Positions 54,105-60,966 of a DNA stretch of 61,006 bases are shown here, piece by piece. A program made the translations under genes and the position numbers. The stretch is from Planctomycetaceae bacterium. GTDB taxonomy: Bacteria > Planctomycetota > Planctomycetia > Pirellulales > PALSA-1355. The stretch is taken from positions 1-61,006 of the forward strand of contig PLYM01000205.1 in assembly GCA_003153375.1 (NCBI GenBank), in the 5' to 3' direction. The notes under the pieces were generated by a model, which worked only from the letters and a program-made list of their open reading frames with translations, was not told the origin of the DNA and did not search any database. Position 1 is the first letter of the stretch. Every line of letters begins with the position of its first letter.

Positions 54105-54162
54105 TGGCCCAGGACGTCGGGTTCTCAGTCCGAAAACCGGGGTTCGACTCCCCGTGGGGGTA
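54090..54162 (+). tRNA. tRNA-Glu (anticodon CTC)
   Basis: The 73-base gene folds as a standard cloverleaf. The acceptor stem GCCCCCA pairs with TGGGGGT with one G-T pair at the end. The D arm has GTCTAGTGGCCCAGGAC as in bacterial tRNA-Glu. The anticodon stem is TCGGG/TCCGA around the loop TTCTCAG with anticodon CTC, and the T arm is CGGGG-TTCGACT-CCCCG. No CCA is encoded; CTG follows. The kinase gene overlaps its first 15 bases on the same strand and the integrase gene its last 38 bases on the other strand, which is the usual position of an integration site. Confidence 0.95.
54125..54162. other. Probable left attachment site inside tRNA-Glu
   Basis: Tyrosine integrases commonly insert elements at the 3' end of tRNA genes and leave the tRNA intact, with the integrase gene beside it. 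Here the integrase frame ends within the tRNA 3' half, so the attL core should be in this stretch or just before it. The matching direct repeat (attR) was looked for by eye to the end of the window and was not found. The exact core is therefore unknown. Confidence 0.5.
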
Positions 54163-55444
54163 CTGTACAAATTTTCACTAACTCGCTGGAAGCCGCTGCG
54201 AGCAGCAAAGGCTCCTGTTTTCCAGGGGCCTTTCGCAGTTTCTGCGATGTGGTGCCACTCTCTGCGGCAGCCTGCTGCGCCTGATTTTGCGCCCCCTGTG
54301 CGCCGGATTCTGCGCCGCTTTTTTCGACGGCACCTGTGGCGCGTTCAAAGTCAATCTCGGTCACTTGCAGATAGTGCCGAGCGGCGATTGGGGCCGAGTT
54401 GCCGAGCCACGCCACCACAACATGCAGCGGATGGTCTTGGGCCAGCTCCGTCTCCCTGCTGGCTCGTAAGTTTTGGAACAATCGGGGCCAAGTCATCAGT
54501 CCGGCCCGCGTCACGATCCGTTGGAATTGAGTCCGCAGATTGTTGCTGCCGCCACGGTGCGTGGACACCACAAATTCCGTCCCTGGCTCGGCAGCGTCGA
54601 AGACAGCTTCCAAGTATGGTCGCAGTTCGGTGAACAACGGGATCAGACGTGACTCGCCCCCCGCATGGTGTTCCGTCTTGGGGCTCTGGACGCAAATCTT
54701 CTGACGTTCCCAATCCACATCGCCCCATCGCAGGGCATATGTCTCCGAAGGCGTCCGCAAGCCGCCGTAGCGTGCCAGAGCGACGATCAGCCGCCACTCA
54801 GCATCCGGGCAGGCCGCAATGATCTTCTCTGTCGCCTCCCGCGTTACATAGAATTCCCGGCTCTTGTTCACCTGGGCCGCCGCTTTTACTTCGCCAAACG
54901 GATTCTCCGCGATCAGTCGCTTGCGCACGGCCGCACGAAGAAATTGCTTCGCCCGCTTTACGTTCCGACCAACCGTTGCCGCTGCCTGTCCGCGCCCAAC
55001 TTCGTGCGAGTGCCAGTCGTCGCAGTCGCCTGGAGTCAGGTCCGCCAGCGTCTTTTCATGGCCGAAAAAGTCGATCAAGATCCGCTCGGTCTGGCGGTAA
55101 TTCTTGAGCGTATTGGGCTTCTTGAGCTGCCGGCCGGAAATGTATTCGGCGATGAACGCGGCAAGCGTAATTGTCTGGGCCGCCGGCAGCCCCCGCTTGG
55201 GGATCAGTCCAACGGCCGCCAACTTGTTGGCCATCTTGGGGTCCAGGTCGGTCACCCATTTGGCCAAGTCTGCTTCCATCGACCGTCTGAGCATTACTGC
55301 TTCCAGCAATTGTTCCACGCGGTATTTGAACCCTTCGGCAGCGCGATTAGAGACCTTTCCCAACCGAATCGCCTCGCGCTCGCCATTCGGATTCACGAAC
55401 TGAATTCGTCGTCGCCCCCCCGGGTCGTTTGCAATACTCGCCAC
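54125..55444 (-). CDS. Tyrosine-type site-specific integrase
   Basis: The protein has 439 residues. The N-terminal arm-binding part (SIANDPGGRRRIQFVNPNGE, IRLGKVSNRAAE) and SAM-like core domain lead to the catalytic domain. Box I is ALARYGGLRTPSETYALRW with Arg230. The beta-hairpin lysine sits near SPKTEHH. Box II is reduced to LFQNLRASRETEL, with Arg327 or Arg330 and without the usual His. The nucleophile is Tyr358 in ARHYLQV after HVVVAWLGNS. The final ~13 residues (PPRGVEPRFSD end) are encoded by the antisense strand of tRNA-Glu. GTG 55444 is the start. It is the last gene of the element's minus-strand run and should integrate the element at this tRNA. Confidence 0.92.
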   Translation of the reverse strand: MASIANDPGGRRRIQFVNPNGEREAIRLGKVSNRAAEGFKYRVEQLLEAVMLRRSMEADLAKWVTDLDPKMANKLAAVGLIPKRGLPAAQTITLAAFIAEYISGRQLKKPNTLKNYRQTERILIDFFGHEKTLADLTPGDCDDWHSHEVGRGQAAATVGRNVKRAKQFLRAAVRKRLIAENPFGEVKAAAQVNKSREFYVTREATEKIIAACPDAEWRLIVALARYGGLRTPSETYALRWGDVDWERQKICVQSPKTEHHAGGESRLIPLFTELRPYLEAVFDAAEPGTEFVVSTHRGGSNNLRTQFQRIVTRAGLMTWPRLFQNLRASRETELAQDHPLHVVVAWLGNSAPIAARHYLQVTEIDFERATGAVEKSGAESGAQGAQNQAQQAAAESGTTSQKLRKAPGKQEPLLLAAASSELVKICTVPPRGVEPRFSD

Positions 55445-55600
55445 AATGCACCTGCCTTTCGATTAATCGGCTCCCGCCGAGCAATAGTCATCGGTTAGAC
55501 ACTCGCCTCCTAGTCCCCTCAAGGGGTCCACAGAATATCCCCAGACACACTTCAAATCGTTCGGCCAAGGAGTTGGTTCGATTCTTGGCACCGCCAAATT

Positions 55601-55981
55601 CTATCCGATCCCGTTCATTTCAGTGTTTTGCCCGTACCATACGGTGAAAAGGCTGATTCGCCCGCATTGGGCGCAATCGCGGCGGACGGACTGGCCGCGG
55701 TGGACTGACACATCGCGCCAGCTCGCCGAACCACACCTACAGACGGTCTTGACCACGGGCGAGACATTGGCCGTTGGCCTTGCTGCTGTCATAGTTGGAA
55801 CTGCACTTGGCACAGCCTGAAGCACCGCCAGTAGCTCGCCCTTGTGGGCCCTGAGCCGATCCATTAAGCCGACAGTCAGGGCGCCCCGTGGAGCGTTTAT
55901 GACCAAGCTGAAGTCGCCGCTGAGCTGGAGCCGGATATCGCGGGCCTCACAGTCGGCCAGTAGATCGACCAGTGTCGTCAC
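55601..55981 (-). CDS. TubC-like docking-fold protein with C-terminal zinc ribbon
   Basis: The protein has 126 residues. Residues 1-55 (LVDLLADCEARDIRLQLSGD, then INAPRGALTVGLMDRLRAHK and GELLAVLQ) fit the TubC N-terminal docking domain pattern: helix, beta strand with GD turn, a PxGALT strand start, and two helices ending in HKxELLAxL. In polyketide/peptide synthetases that domain docks megasynthase subunits. Residues 60-75 are a Pro/Ala linker. Residues 81-106 hold a C-x-C ... C-x2-C zinc ribbon (Cys81, 83, 103, 106). The gene overlaps the primase gene by 4 bases. Its role is more likely to assemble replication proteins than to make a natural product; this is inference. Confidence 0.75.
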   Translation of the reverse strand: MTTLVDLLADCEARDIRLQLSGDFSLVINAPRGALTVGLMDRLRAHKGELLAVLQAVPSAVPTMTAARPTANVSPVVKTVCRCGSASWRDVSVHRGQSVRRDCAQCGRISLFTVWYGQNTEMNGIG

Positions 55982-58107
55982 ACGATCACCTCCTCCCGAT
56001 CTTCATTCTCGGTGTGCTCGAAATCGTTCCCAATATTCCCAGAATCATCCTCTTCAGGTCTCTCGGCCGGATTACGGGAATTGTGGGAGCGCTTTTGCAA
56101 GTTCTCATCTGCGAAAATCGATGGATTCACTTCATAGGTTGGCGACGGGGGCCGTCCAGGCCCGCTTACTTGGGCTGGCCGCAATCGGATATACCCACGC
56201 CGAACCAGCTCATTTAATGCGGCGTCGATTGCATTTGCTTTGGGGAATCGTCGCTTGCCATGGTGCTGCGCTTCACTCTTGGTGAACTCTCGCCTCTTGT
56301 GGCGCTCGATCCATCGCAGCACGTAGCGGGCATCGTCATCCCCTGAATCCTCCTTTGCTTCCATCATTTCCAGAACGGCCTCGGCGTGCGGAACGAGATA
56401 CCGGGCGATCTCGATGGCCGCTTCGATAGTTGCAACACTGATGCATAACGAGGGATCGTGCTCCACACAGTGCAGCACGCCGGCCAGTCGAAGCGTCTCG
56501 CCGGCCAACTTCCCACCCCAGTCACGCATGATTTCCATATCGCCCCCTTCGGCGAGCATTCGTTCGATTTCAGCTTCCCACTTTCGAAACCTCGCTGACG
56601 CATCGGGAGTAAGTTCAATGAACCATTGGCCTTCAAATCGAGCCAAGTCGCGCACGACCTGTTGGTAGGCTTCGCGTACCACATCAGCCACCGGTTCAGG
56701 CGCAATCTGTCGACGTCCGATCCAGCTTTGAGGGCTCGCATACAGGAATCGGGCCAATAACCCGCGGCCACGAAAGGCCGCATTTTCGGCTAGACCAACT
56801 ATTACCTGAGGCTGCACCGCGTAAGCACACGTCAGCGCTGGGCGCTGAACATGCACCGACTTACGAGAAACTCGGTCGGTAATCATGTCGTCGCCACTGT
56901 GGCCCTTTAAGTACGCATCGAATTGGGCGATGCCGCTTTTGGAATACAAGCCGGCCATAAGGTCGTATACATTTCCCTCGGCCGACATACTCGCAATCCG
57001 TCCGCCTTGGTCTGCCAGCATCATGCACAACTTTTCGCTCGTAGCGTCATCGACAAGTAGCCGCGATGGAACGGGCTCGGGGCGCTCGGCTAGCGCCGCC
57101 GCTAGGTTGTTGGCTTCATATCTGGCTTCGGCGTCGCCCTTCTCGCCCGCTGCTTTTTCCAGTTTCCGCAGACGGCACTCGTCTTGTCGTCGCTCGGTTT
57201 GCGCGCATGCAATGATTGGCCTTTCAGCTTCGATTAACTCTGCTTCCAGATCCCGCAGCGGTCGCGTTGCATCCGCGAAGACAGCTGACTTGCGGTTAGC
57301 CGGTTCCAGCAATACGACTACGAATAAATTGACGGGCTCACGCCAGCTGGACCGCGGCATAACCTCCACCTTTCGGGCGATCGCGGCGGCGCACACAGCT
57401 AGGGACAGGAGGGCGGCAAGATCCAAAGGCGTTTGTGTAGCGTGTGATTCGGCTTCAACCCAGTCGCGCAAAACCGTAGGCAGCACTTCTGCTGGAAACT
57501 CTGGCAGTGTCGACTGATCGAACGAGTCAACTTCGGCCCAAGGCTTGTCTGCCAGAGTCGATGGGGACCAATCCGGCGTCGCTTCGATCAGCTGTTTCAA
57601 TTCGTCTTTTGTGCCGCCAGCCGCTATCCAATCGGTGATGTCCCCTTTCGGAGGTAAGCCGGGAAGATCAACAATGGTCACTGATGCCGCGATGCCATGT
57701 AACGTAACGGCGACTTGATGGGCGTGGTTACGCCCTGGTTCGTCGTTGTCGGGCAGCACGACAACTTGCCGGCCCCGCAGAAACTCCGCATGCTCGACTG
57801 TCCATTTCCCTGCCCCACCGGCATTGCAAGTCGCCAAAACGTCGATGCGGGCGAGGTTGTCCACGTCCTTTTCACCTTCGGCAACGACGGCTGGCCGGTC
57901 TGGTGCTGCAAGGAGTTCTGGCAGGCGGTAAATGAGGGTACGGACATCTTTAACTGACCACTGCCACGCACCCTTGCCACCGCCGGGCTTAGGTTTTCGC
58001 TGCCGAAAGGCTTTTGGTTCAGATCGCACGACCTGAAACACTAAATTCCCCGATTCGTCGCGGTAGTCGTACGTGGCGACGATCGAGGATTTGCGATTGC
58101 CAGTCAC
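55978..58107 (-). CDS. Primase-helicase-like protein with Toprim and DUF3987 domains
   Basis: The protein has 709 residues. A Toprim-type domain occupies ~70-130, with catalytic Glu77 in VVAEGEKDVDNLARI and the metal acids in VVVLPDNDEPG (Asp120, Asp122). The DUF3987 helicase-like part (~205-600) carries the degenerate P-loop LLEPANRKSAVFADATRPL, then SRLLVDDATSEKL, ASMSAEGNVYDLM, FRGRGLLARFLYASP and a C-terminal winged-helix-like SEAQHHGKRRFPKANAIDAALNEL region (shown in parts). It begins with GTG 58107, overlapping the zinc-binding gene by 4 bases. It lacks its own zinc finger, which is encoded separately just upstream. It should prime and unwind the element during replication. Confidence 0.88.
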   Translation of the reverse strand: MTGNRKSSIVATYDYRDESGNLVFQVVRSEPKAFRQRKPKPGGGKGAWQWSVKDVRTLIYRLPELLAAPDRPAVVAEGEKDVDNLARIDVLATCNAGGAGKWTVEHAEFLRGRQVVVLPDNDEPGRNHAHQVAVTLHGIAASVTIVDLPGLPPKGDITDWIAAGGTKDELKQLIEATPDWSPSTLADKPWAEVDSFDQSTLPEFPAEVLPTVLRDWVEAESHATQTPLDLAALLSLAVCAAAIARKVEVMPRSSWREPVNLFVVVLLEPANRKSAVFADATRPLRDLEAELIEAERPIIACAQTERRQDECRLRKLEKAAGEKGDAEARYEANNLAAALAERPEPVPSRLLVDDATSEKLCMMLADQGGRIASMSAEGNVYDLMAGLYSKSGIAQFDAYLKGHSGDDMITDRVSRKSVHVQRPALTCAYAVQPQVIVGLAENAAFRGRGLLARFLYASPQSWIGRRQIAPEPVADVVREAYQQVVRDLARFEGQWFIELTPDASARFRKWEAEIERMLAEGGDMEIMRDWGGKLAGETLRLAGVLHCVEHDPSLCISVATIEAAIEIARYLVPHAEAVLEMMEAKEDSGDDDARYVLRWIERHKRREFTKSEAQHHGKRRFPKANAIDAALNELVRRGYIRLRPAQVSGPGRPPSPTYEVNPSIFADENLQKRSHNSRNPAERPEEDDSGNIGNDFEHTENEDREEVIV

Positions 58108-58409
58108 ATTGGCAACGGGGGGGGGGACTTCAGGTGCTCAGCCGCCAAGCGAATCGCATCGACAAGGGAAACGCCTTGATGCCAGGCCACTGCCGATAGC
58201 CAATCGCCATTTCCCTTTGAGAAGCACTTCCGGCAGAGCACCGCACCAGCTGCGGCATCAATTAGCGAGAACCTATCTGTCCCCCCGCACTTCGGGCAGG
58301 GATGCCCACGCCCGTCGAGCAATTCGACGGGGATGCTGCCAAGGGTAGTTAGCAGTTCTGTTTCGCGGCCCTTTGCCAGGGATTTGAGTCTGTCAATCGA
58401 GGAGGTCAT
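58104..58409 (-). CDS. Primase zinc-binding domain protein
   Basis: The protein has 101 residues. It matches the zinc-binding domain that normally sits at the N-terminus of phage and plasmid primase-helicases: CPKCGGTDRFSLID (Cys38, Cys41) and VLCRKCFSKGNGDWLSAVAW (Cys59, Cys62). A helix follows (SLVDAIRLAAEHL). The C-terminus is Ser-Pro-Pro-Pro-Leu-Pro-Met, encoded across a run of ten C. The gene ends in the overlap with the Toprim/DUF3987 gene. Physically this is the missing front part of that primase. A -1 slip on the C-run would join both into one polypeptide of about 810 residues. Confidence 0.85.
   Translation of the reverse strand: MTSSIDRLKSLAKGRETELLTTLGSIPVELLDGRGHPCPKCGGTDRFSLIDAAAGAVLCRKCFSKGNGDWLSAVAWHQGVSLVDAIRLAAEHLKSPPPLPM
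58117..58126 (-). other. Run of ten C (ten G on plus strand), possible slippage site
   Basis: The homopolymer lies ten bases before the stop codon of the zinc-binding gene (between 58126 and 58104). Reading one base back on it leads without a stop codon into the frame of the Toprim/DUF3987 gene. This may be a programmed frameshift or transcriptional slippage site, or a mutated or miscounted homopolymer in a formerly single gene. Confidence 0.6.
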
Positions 58410-58415
58410 CGGAAT

Positions 58416-58616
58416 TCAACCCCCTTGCCGTTGTGATTCGATCCAGTTTTGCAGATCAACTACAGAGTATCGGACCAGTCGACCACAACGGATGTACGGC
58501 AGCCCCGGTTGCTCTTCAAACGTCATCGCCCACAATTTCCGGGGTGACACAGCCAGTAATCGTGAGGTCTCCCTGGGGTTCACCAACAGAGAGGGGTTTA
58601 TGCCTTGTGCCTGCAT
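58416..58616 (-). CDS. AlpA/excisionase-like helix-turn-helix protein
   Basis: The protein has 66 residues and resembles the small MerR-like HTH proteins (AlpA, Xis, HTH_17) that control excision or expression of integrated elements. LLVNPRETSRLLAVSPRKLW is the helix-turn-helix, PGLPYIRCGRLVRYSVVDLQ the wing with the conserved R-Y-S-x-x-D-L motif, and NWIESQRQGG the last helix. It lies six bases before the primase zinc-binding gene and so shares its transcript. AAGGGG precedes the start. Repeated TTCGGAA-type sequences upstream are candidate binding sites. Confidence 0.85.
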   Translation of the reverse strand: MQAQGINPSLLVNPRETSRLLAVSPRKLWAMTFEEQPGLPYIRCGRLVRYSVVDLQNWIESQRQGG

Positions 58617-58683
58617 TACGATTCCCCTTGTTACCGTCGCTTGCCACGAAATGTGGCTCGCACGGTCGCAAATCTAGGAGGCA

Positions 58684-58817
58684 TTCCGACAGAATGATTT
58701 TTTCGGAACCATTTTTCGGAATAATTCGCACCAGGAAGTGCAGAGTTGCCGCAGAAAGCAACTAGAAGTTTTTCTCTCCGAAGAATTCACGTTGCTTTCG
58801 GAGGAATTATTCGGAAG
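58684..58817. promoter_or_regulatory. Cluster of TTCGGAA-type repeats upstream of the HTH gene
   Basis: TTCGGAA occurs at 58702-58708, 58715-58721 and 58810-58816. Near copies are TTCCGA (58684-58689), CTCCGAAGAATTC (around 58776) and TTCGGAGGAATTATTC (58798-58812). CGGAATAATTC and GAATTATTCGG are inverted with respect to each other. The stretch is AT-rich compared with its surroundings. It may be an operator set for the HTH protein or an iteron-like replication origin. Confidence 0.4.
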
Positions 58818-59253
58818 GGCGCTTTCGCTTCGCCACGCGGTCCAAGAGTTTGTCCAGCTCCTTTACCGTCAGTTTGATTCCCTTGGCGAAATCGGGTTTG
58901 TAGACACCGCTGTCCCGCGCCTGCTCCCAGTCGGCCGCAATCTTTGCTTCGCGTTGTACGGTTTGGTAGTCGGCCTTGTGTCGGCCACCGCGTTTTGGCT
59001 TTGAGGGGGTCGGCTTCTTGTCGTCGGCCTGGCTATCAGTTTCCGGCTCAGCCTTGGCCGTCGCGTCTGAAAAGCCGTCCTTCACCGTTTGCATTGTCTT
59101 TACAAAGTCAATGAGCGGCCCGACAACAATCTGAACAGCTTCGCGGAGCCCAATCGGGGTTGGCACCGACCCGGATGGCACGGCGTTCTGAACCGCATCC
59201 GAGGATTCAGGGGTCGCCGGTGTGGTGTCGACTCGCTCTTCCACGTCGTTCAT
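58807..59253 (-). CDS. Basic hypothetical protein of the integrative element
   Basis: The protein has 148 residues and I do not recognise its family. The N-terminal half is acidic and Thr/Pro/Ser-rich. A hydrophobic stretch follows (LREAVQIVVGPLIDFVKTMQ), then a very basic segment (KKPTPSKPKRGGRHKADYQT), and a helical C-terminus with WEQARDSGVYKPDFAKGIKL and LDKLLDRVAKRKRPSE. The charge suggests DNA binding. ATG 59253 was selected because upstream codons in the same frame (to 59637) look random. As the most upstream clearly associated gene it may be the first in the element's transcription unit. Confidence 0.6.
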   Translation of the reverse strand: MNDVEERVDTTPATPESSDAVQNAVPSGSVPTPIGLREAVQIVVGPLIDFVKTMQTVKDGFSDATAKAEPETDSQADDKKPTPSKPKRGGRHKADYQTVQREAKIAADWEQARDSGVYKPDFAKGIKLTVKELDKLLDRVAKRKRPSE

Positions 59254-59569
59254 TAGTCCTGACCCTTCTACCGCCGGCCGGCCAGGGGTGCAGTCACGGC
59301 GAGGGTCAGGAAGAAGCCATGGACCGCTCCCGAGGCCGATGATGCGGGGATCAGCCGCATTGCCAGCGAACGGCGTTATTTTAGCACCGGCGCAGCGGTG
59401 CGCAACAGGCTTGCGGTAGCACGGTCCCGTAAGGCAGTTTAGAAGTCCGCTGCCGGCCAATCGGAAACCTAAACACACCAAGGCTTTGCCGCCGGTCCAG
59501 AATCCTGTTGCACTCCCTGTTGCACTAGAAGTTGGAAAAACGAGGCCGACGGACGCCGACTTGGCAACG
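59254..59569. other. 316-bp intergenic region at the edge of the integrative element
   Basis: No credible gene. It contains an 8-bp inverted pair CCTGACCC (59258-59265, partly in the start region of the basic protein gene) and GGGTCAGG (59303-59310), and a short direct repeat, GTTGCACTCCCTGTTGCACT near 59510. No sequence resembling the tRNA-Glu 3' end was seen. The change from element to flanking DNA may lie here, but nothing proves it. Confidence 0.4.
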
Positions 59570-60025
59570 CTAGTTGAGACTTGGGAACGTCTGCCCGAAG
59601 TGATCCGAGCCGGTATCGTGGCCATGGTGCGCGCCACGGATAAGCGAGGTCAAGATGCGTGAAGCACCGTCACAAACGGTTCCAGATTCAGTCATCGGAT
59701 CGGATCCGGGGAATGCCATTTCGGCCGAGTTCTTGTGGCGCCGAATTACTGATCCTTCGCTTTGATCACAAATTTCTTTGACCAAAACGTAAGTGGCTGC
59801 GTCGTTCCCTACAATTTCGCCCTTTAGGCCCCATCCCTCTCCGGTCGCGGTATCGATTAGAAACGGCATTCCCTGATTCTTTTGGGTGACCACTACCTGA
59901 TAGCGACCTATCGGCAACGGCTCACGTGGTTGCGCCTGGGTTGTCATTGGCGCCATGACCAAGTGTGAAATGAATGCTCCAAACAGTGCGGCAGCCACGA
60001 CGGACAAGACTTTACGGATGCTCAT
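59570..60025 (-). CDS. Small secreted protein of unknown function
   Basis: The protein has 151 residues. A signal peptide (VLSVVAAALFGAFISHLVMA) is followed by a short Gln/Pro linker and a compact beta domain with PIGRYQVVVTQKNQGMPFLI and DTATGEGWGLKGEIVGNDAA. GRYQ followed by FLIDTATG-W is a recurrent pattern in small planctomycete exported proteins, but I know of no function for it. The C-terminal third has two cysteines (EICDQ, TVCDG) and low similarity to anything I recall. ATG 60025 has GGAG at a rather long distance. A further in-frame start at 60079 exists. Confidence 0.65.
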   Translation of the reverse strand: MSIRKVLSVVAAALFGAFISHLVMAPMTTQAQPREPLPIGRYQVVVTQKNQGMPFLIDTATGEGWGLKGEIVGNDAATYVLVKEICDQSEGSVIRRHKNSAEMAFPGSDPMTESGTVCDGASRILTSLIRGAHHGHDTGSDHFGQTFPSLN

Positions 60026-60096
60026 GGCGTTATTCGCTCCTTTCTTGTGGAAGGATCTGACCAGGGCACATTTTATCAATTAGCGTGGGGCGCATG

Positions 60097-60118
60097 AAAA
60101 AGCCGCGCGGAGGCGGCT
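60097..60118 (-). terminator. Intrinsic terminator after the PDZ gene
   Basis: On the minus strand the stem AGCCGC...GCGGCT (6 bp, loop of 6 bases, 60118-60101) is followed directly by a T-run (60100-60097). It lies about 90 bases after the stop of the PDZ protein gene and before the start of the next gene on that strand. Confidence 0.7.
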
Positions 60119-60209
60119 CGGAGTTTGTGAACTATTTTGGCGGCCGGCTCATCCCAGCTGTCAACGCTCTAATTGCCTTGGGATCTCAGAGGCGACGGTA
60201 GGGACTCGC

Positions 60210-60719
60210 TCAGCGAAGTGGCGGCACCCCCGAGGTGGGCTTGCGCGCGACGTATTTTTTGGTTATAGTTGGCCCTGTCTTCTGATCGAGTTTTATAACG
60301 GGGTAAAAATACTGATAGTCCCCGTTGTCATCCTCAAACGCCACAGTTAATTGTACTGAGCCGCTTGTACCAGTTGGATACCGCTTCCACACGTAGTAAG
60401 TACGCGACCCATACGTTCCGACCGGCACCCCATCAACCTCTAATATGACGTCGTCCTTTACCAGCCCCCCTTTTTCTGCGGCCGTTCCAGGGCCCACGGC
60501 AGAAATCAAGAGGCCTGGCGCGAAGTCGCAGTCGTCACTGTAGCTACCCTCAACACCTAATAACAGCGTTACGCTCGTAAAGTCGTCGTCGGTGTATCGG
60601 GCTAGGTGACGCGTTTGGCTCTCTGAATGCGCGCGATCAGTCGGCTTGGCCGGCTGGTCAGAGAAGACGGACGATACAATACTCAAATGCATCATTACAA
60701 CCACACAAATAAACCGCAT
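60210..60719 (-). CDS. Secreted PDZ-domain protein
   Basis: The protein has 169 residues. A signal peptide (FICVVVMMHLSIVSSVFS) is followed by a spacer and one PDZ domain (~55-140): LLISAVGPGTAAEKGGLVKD, DVILEVDGVPVGTYGSR, and a final strand GSVQLTVAFEDDNGDYQY. No protease domain is attached, so it should bind peptide ends or act as a scaffold in the periplasm. ATG 60719 has GGAGATG upstream; a TTG at 60755 in the same frame is less likely. The gene is 16 bases downstream of another PDZ-coding stretch and probably arose by duplication. Confidence 0.75.
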   Translation of the reverse strand: MRFICVVVMMHLSIVSSVFSDQPAKPTDRAHSESQTRHLARYTDDDFTSVTLLLGVEGSYSDDCDFAPGLLISAVGPGTAAEKGGLVKDDVILEVDGVPVGTYGSRTYYVWKRYPTGTSGSVQLTVAFEDDNGDYQYFYPVIKLDQKTGPTITKKYVARKPTSGVPPLR

Positions 60720-60735
60720 CAGTACATCTCCGTAA

Positions 60736-60966
60736 TTAAGGGTTTGCTTTGTCAAGCGCCACGGTGACAGTCTTGGGGATGTTTGAATCCTTAGGTAAGA
60801 TGGTAAGATTCACCGTTCCCGTCTTTGATGCATTCAGCACGCGCCAAAGCACCCAATGGGCGTTGTTGCGATTTCCAACAGGGTGACCGTCGACATCTGT
60901 GATCGTATCGCCTAATTGCAAGTGTGCCTTAGCGGCCGCAGATTGAGGCGCGACGAACGCAACCAA
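60736..60966 (-). CDS. PDZ-domain protein fragment, 5' part missing or disrupted
   Basis: Seventy-six residues form most of a PDZ domain: VAFVAPQSAAAKAHLQLGDT, ITDVDGHPVGNRNN and TGTVNLTILPKDSN. The open frame starts after an in-frame TAA at 60993-60991, only eight codons before the TTG used here. There is no signal peptide, unlike its neighbour. Either an upstream part exists in another frame (frameshift), or the gene has decayed, or a short cytoplasmic PDZ is made. The window ends 40 bases further on, so this cannot be settled here. Confidence 0.5.
   Translation of the reverse strand: MVAFVAPQSAAAKAHLQLGDTITDVDGHPVGNRNNAHWVLWRVLNASKTGTVNLTILPKDSNIPKTVTVALDKANP

Larger units (their letters stand above)
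54125..59253 (-). mobile_element. Integrative element at tRNA-Glu (left end defined, right end unknown)
   Basis: From the tRNA outward on the minus strand the genes are integrase, TubC-like zinc-ribbon protein, Toprim/DUF3987 primase-helicase, primase zinc-binding protein, AlpA/excisionase-like HTH protein and a basic unknown protein. Overlaps of 4 bases or gaps of a few bases join most of them, so they form one transcription unit with replication, integration and directionality control. No capsid, conjugation or toxin-antitoxin gene is visible in this part. The boundary given is only the last gene that clearly belongs; the element may extend beyond it. Confidence 0.7.
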
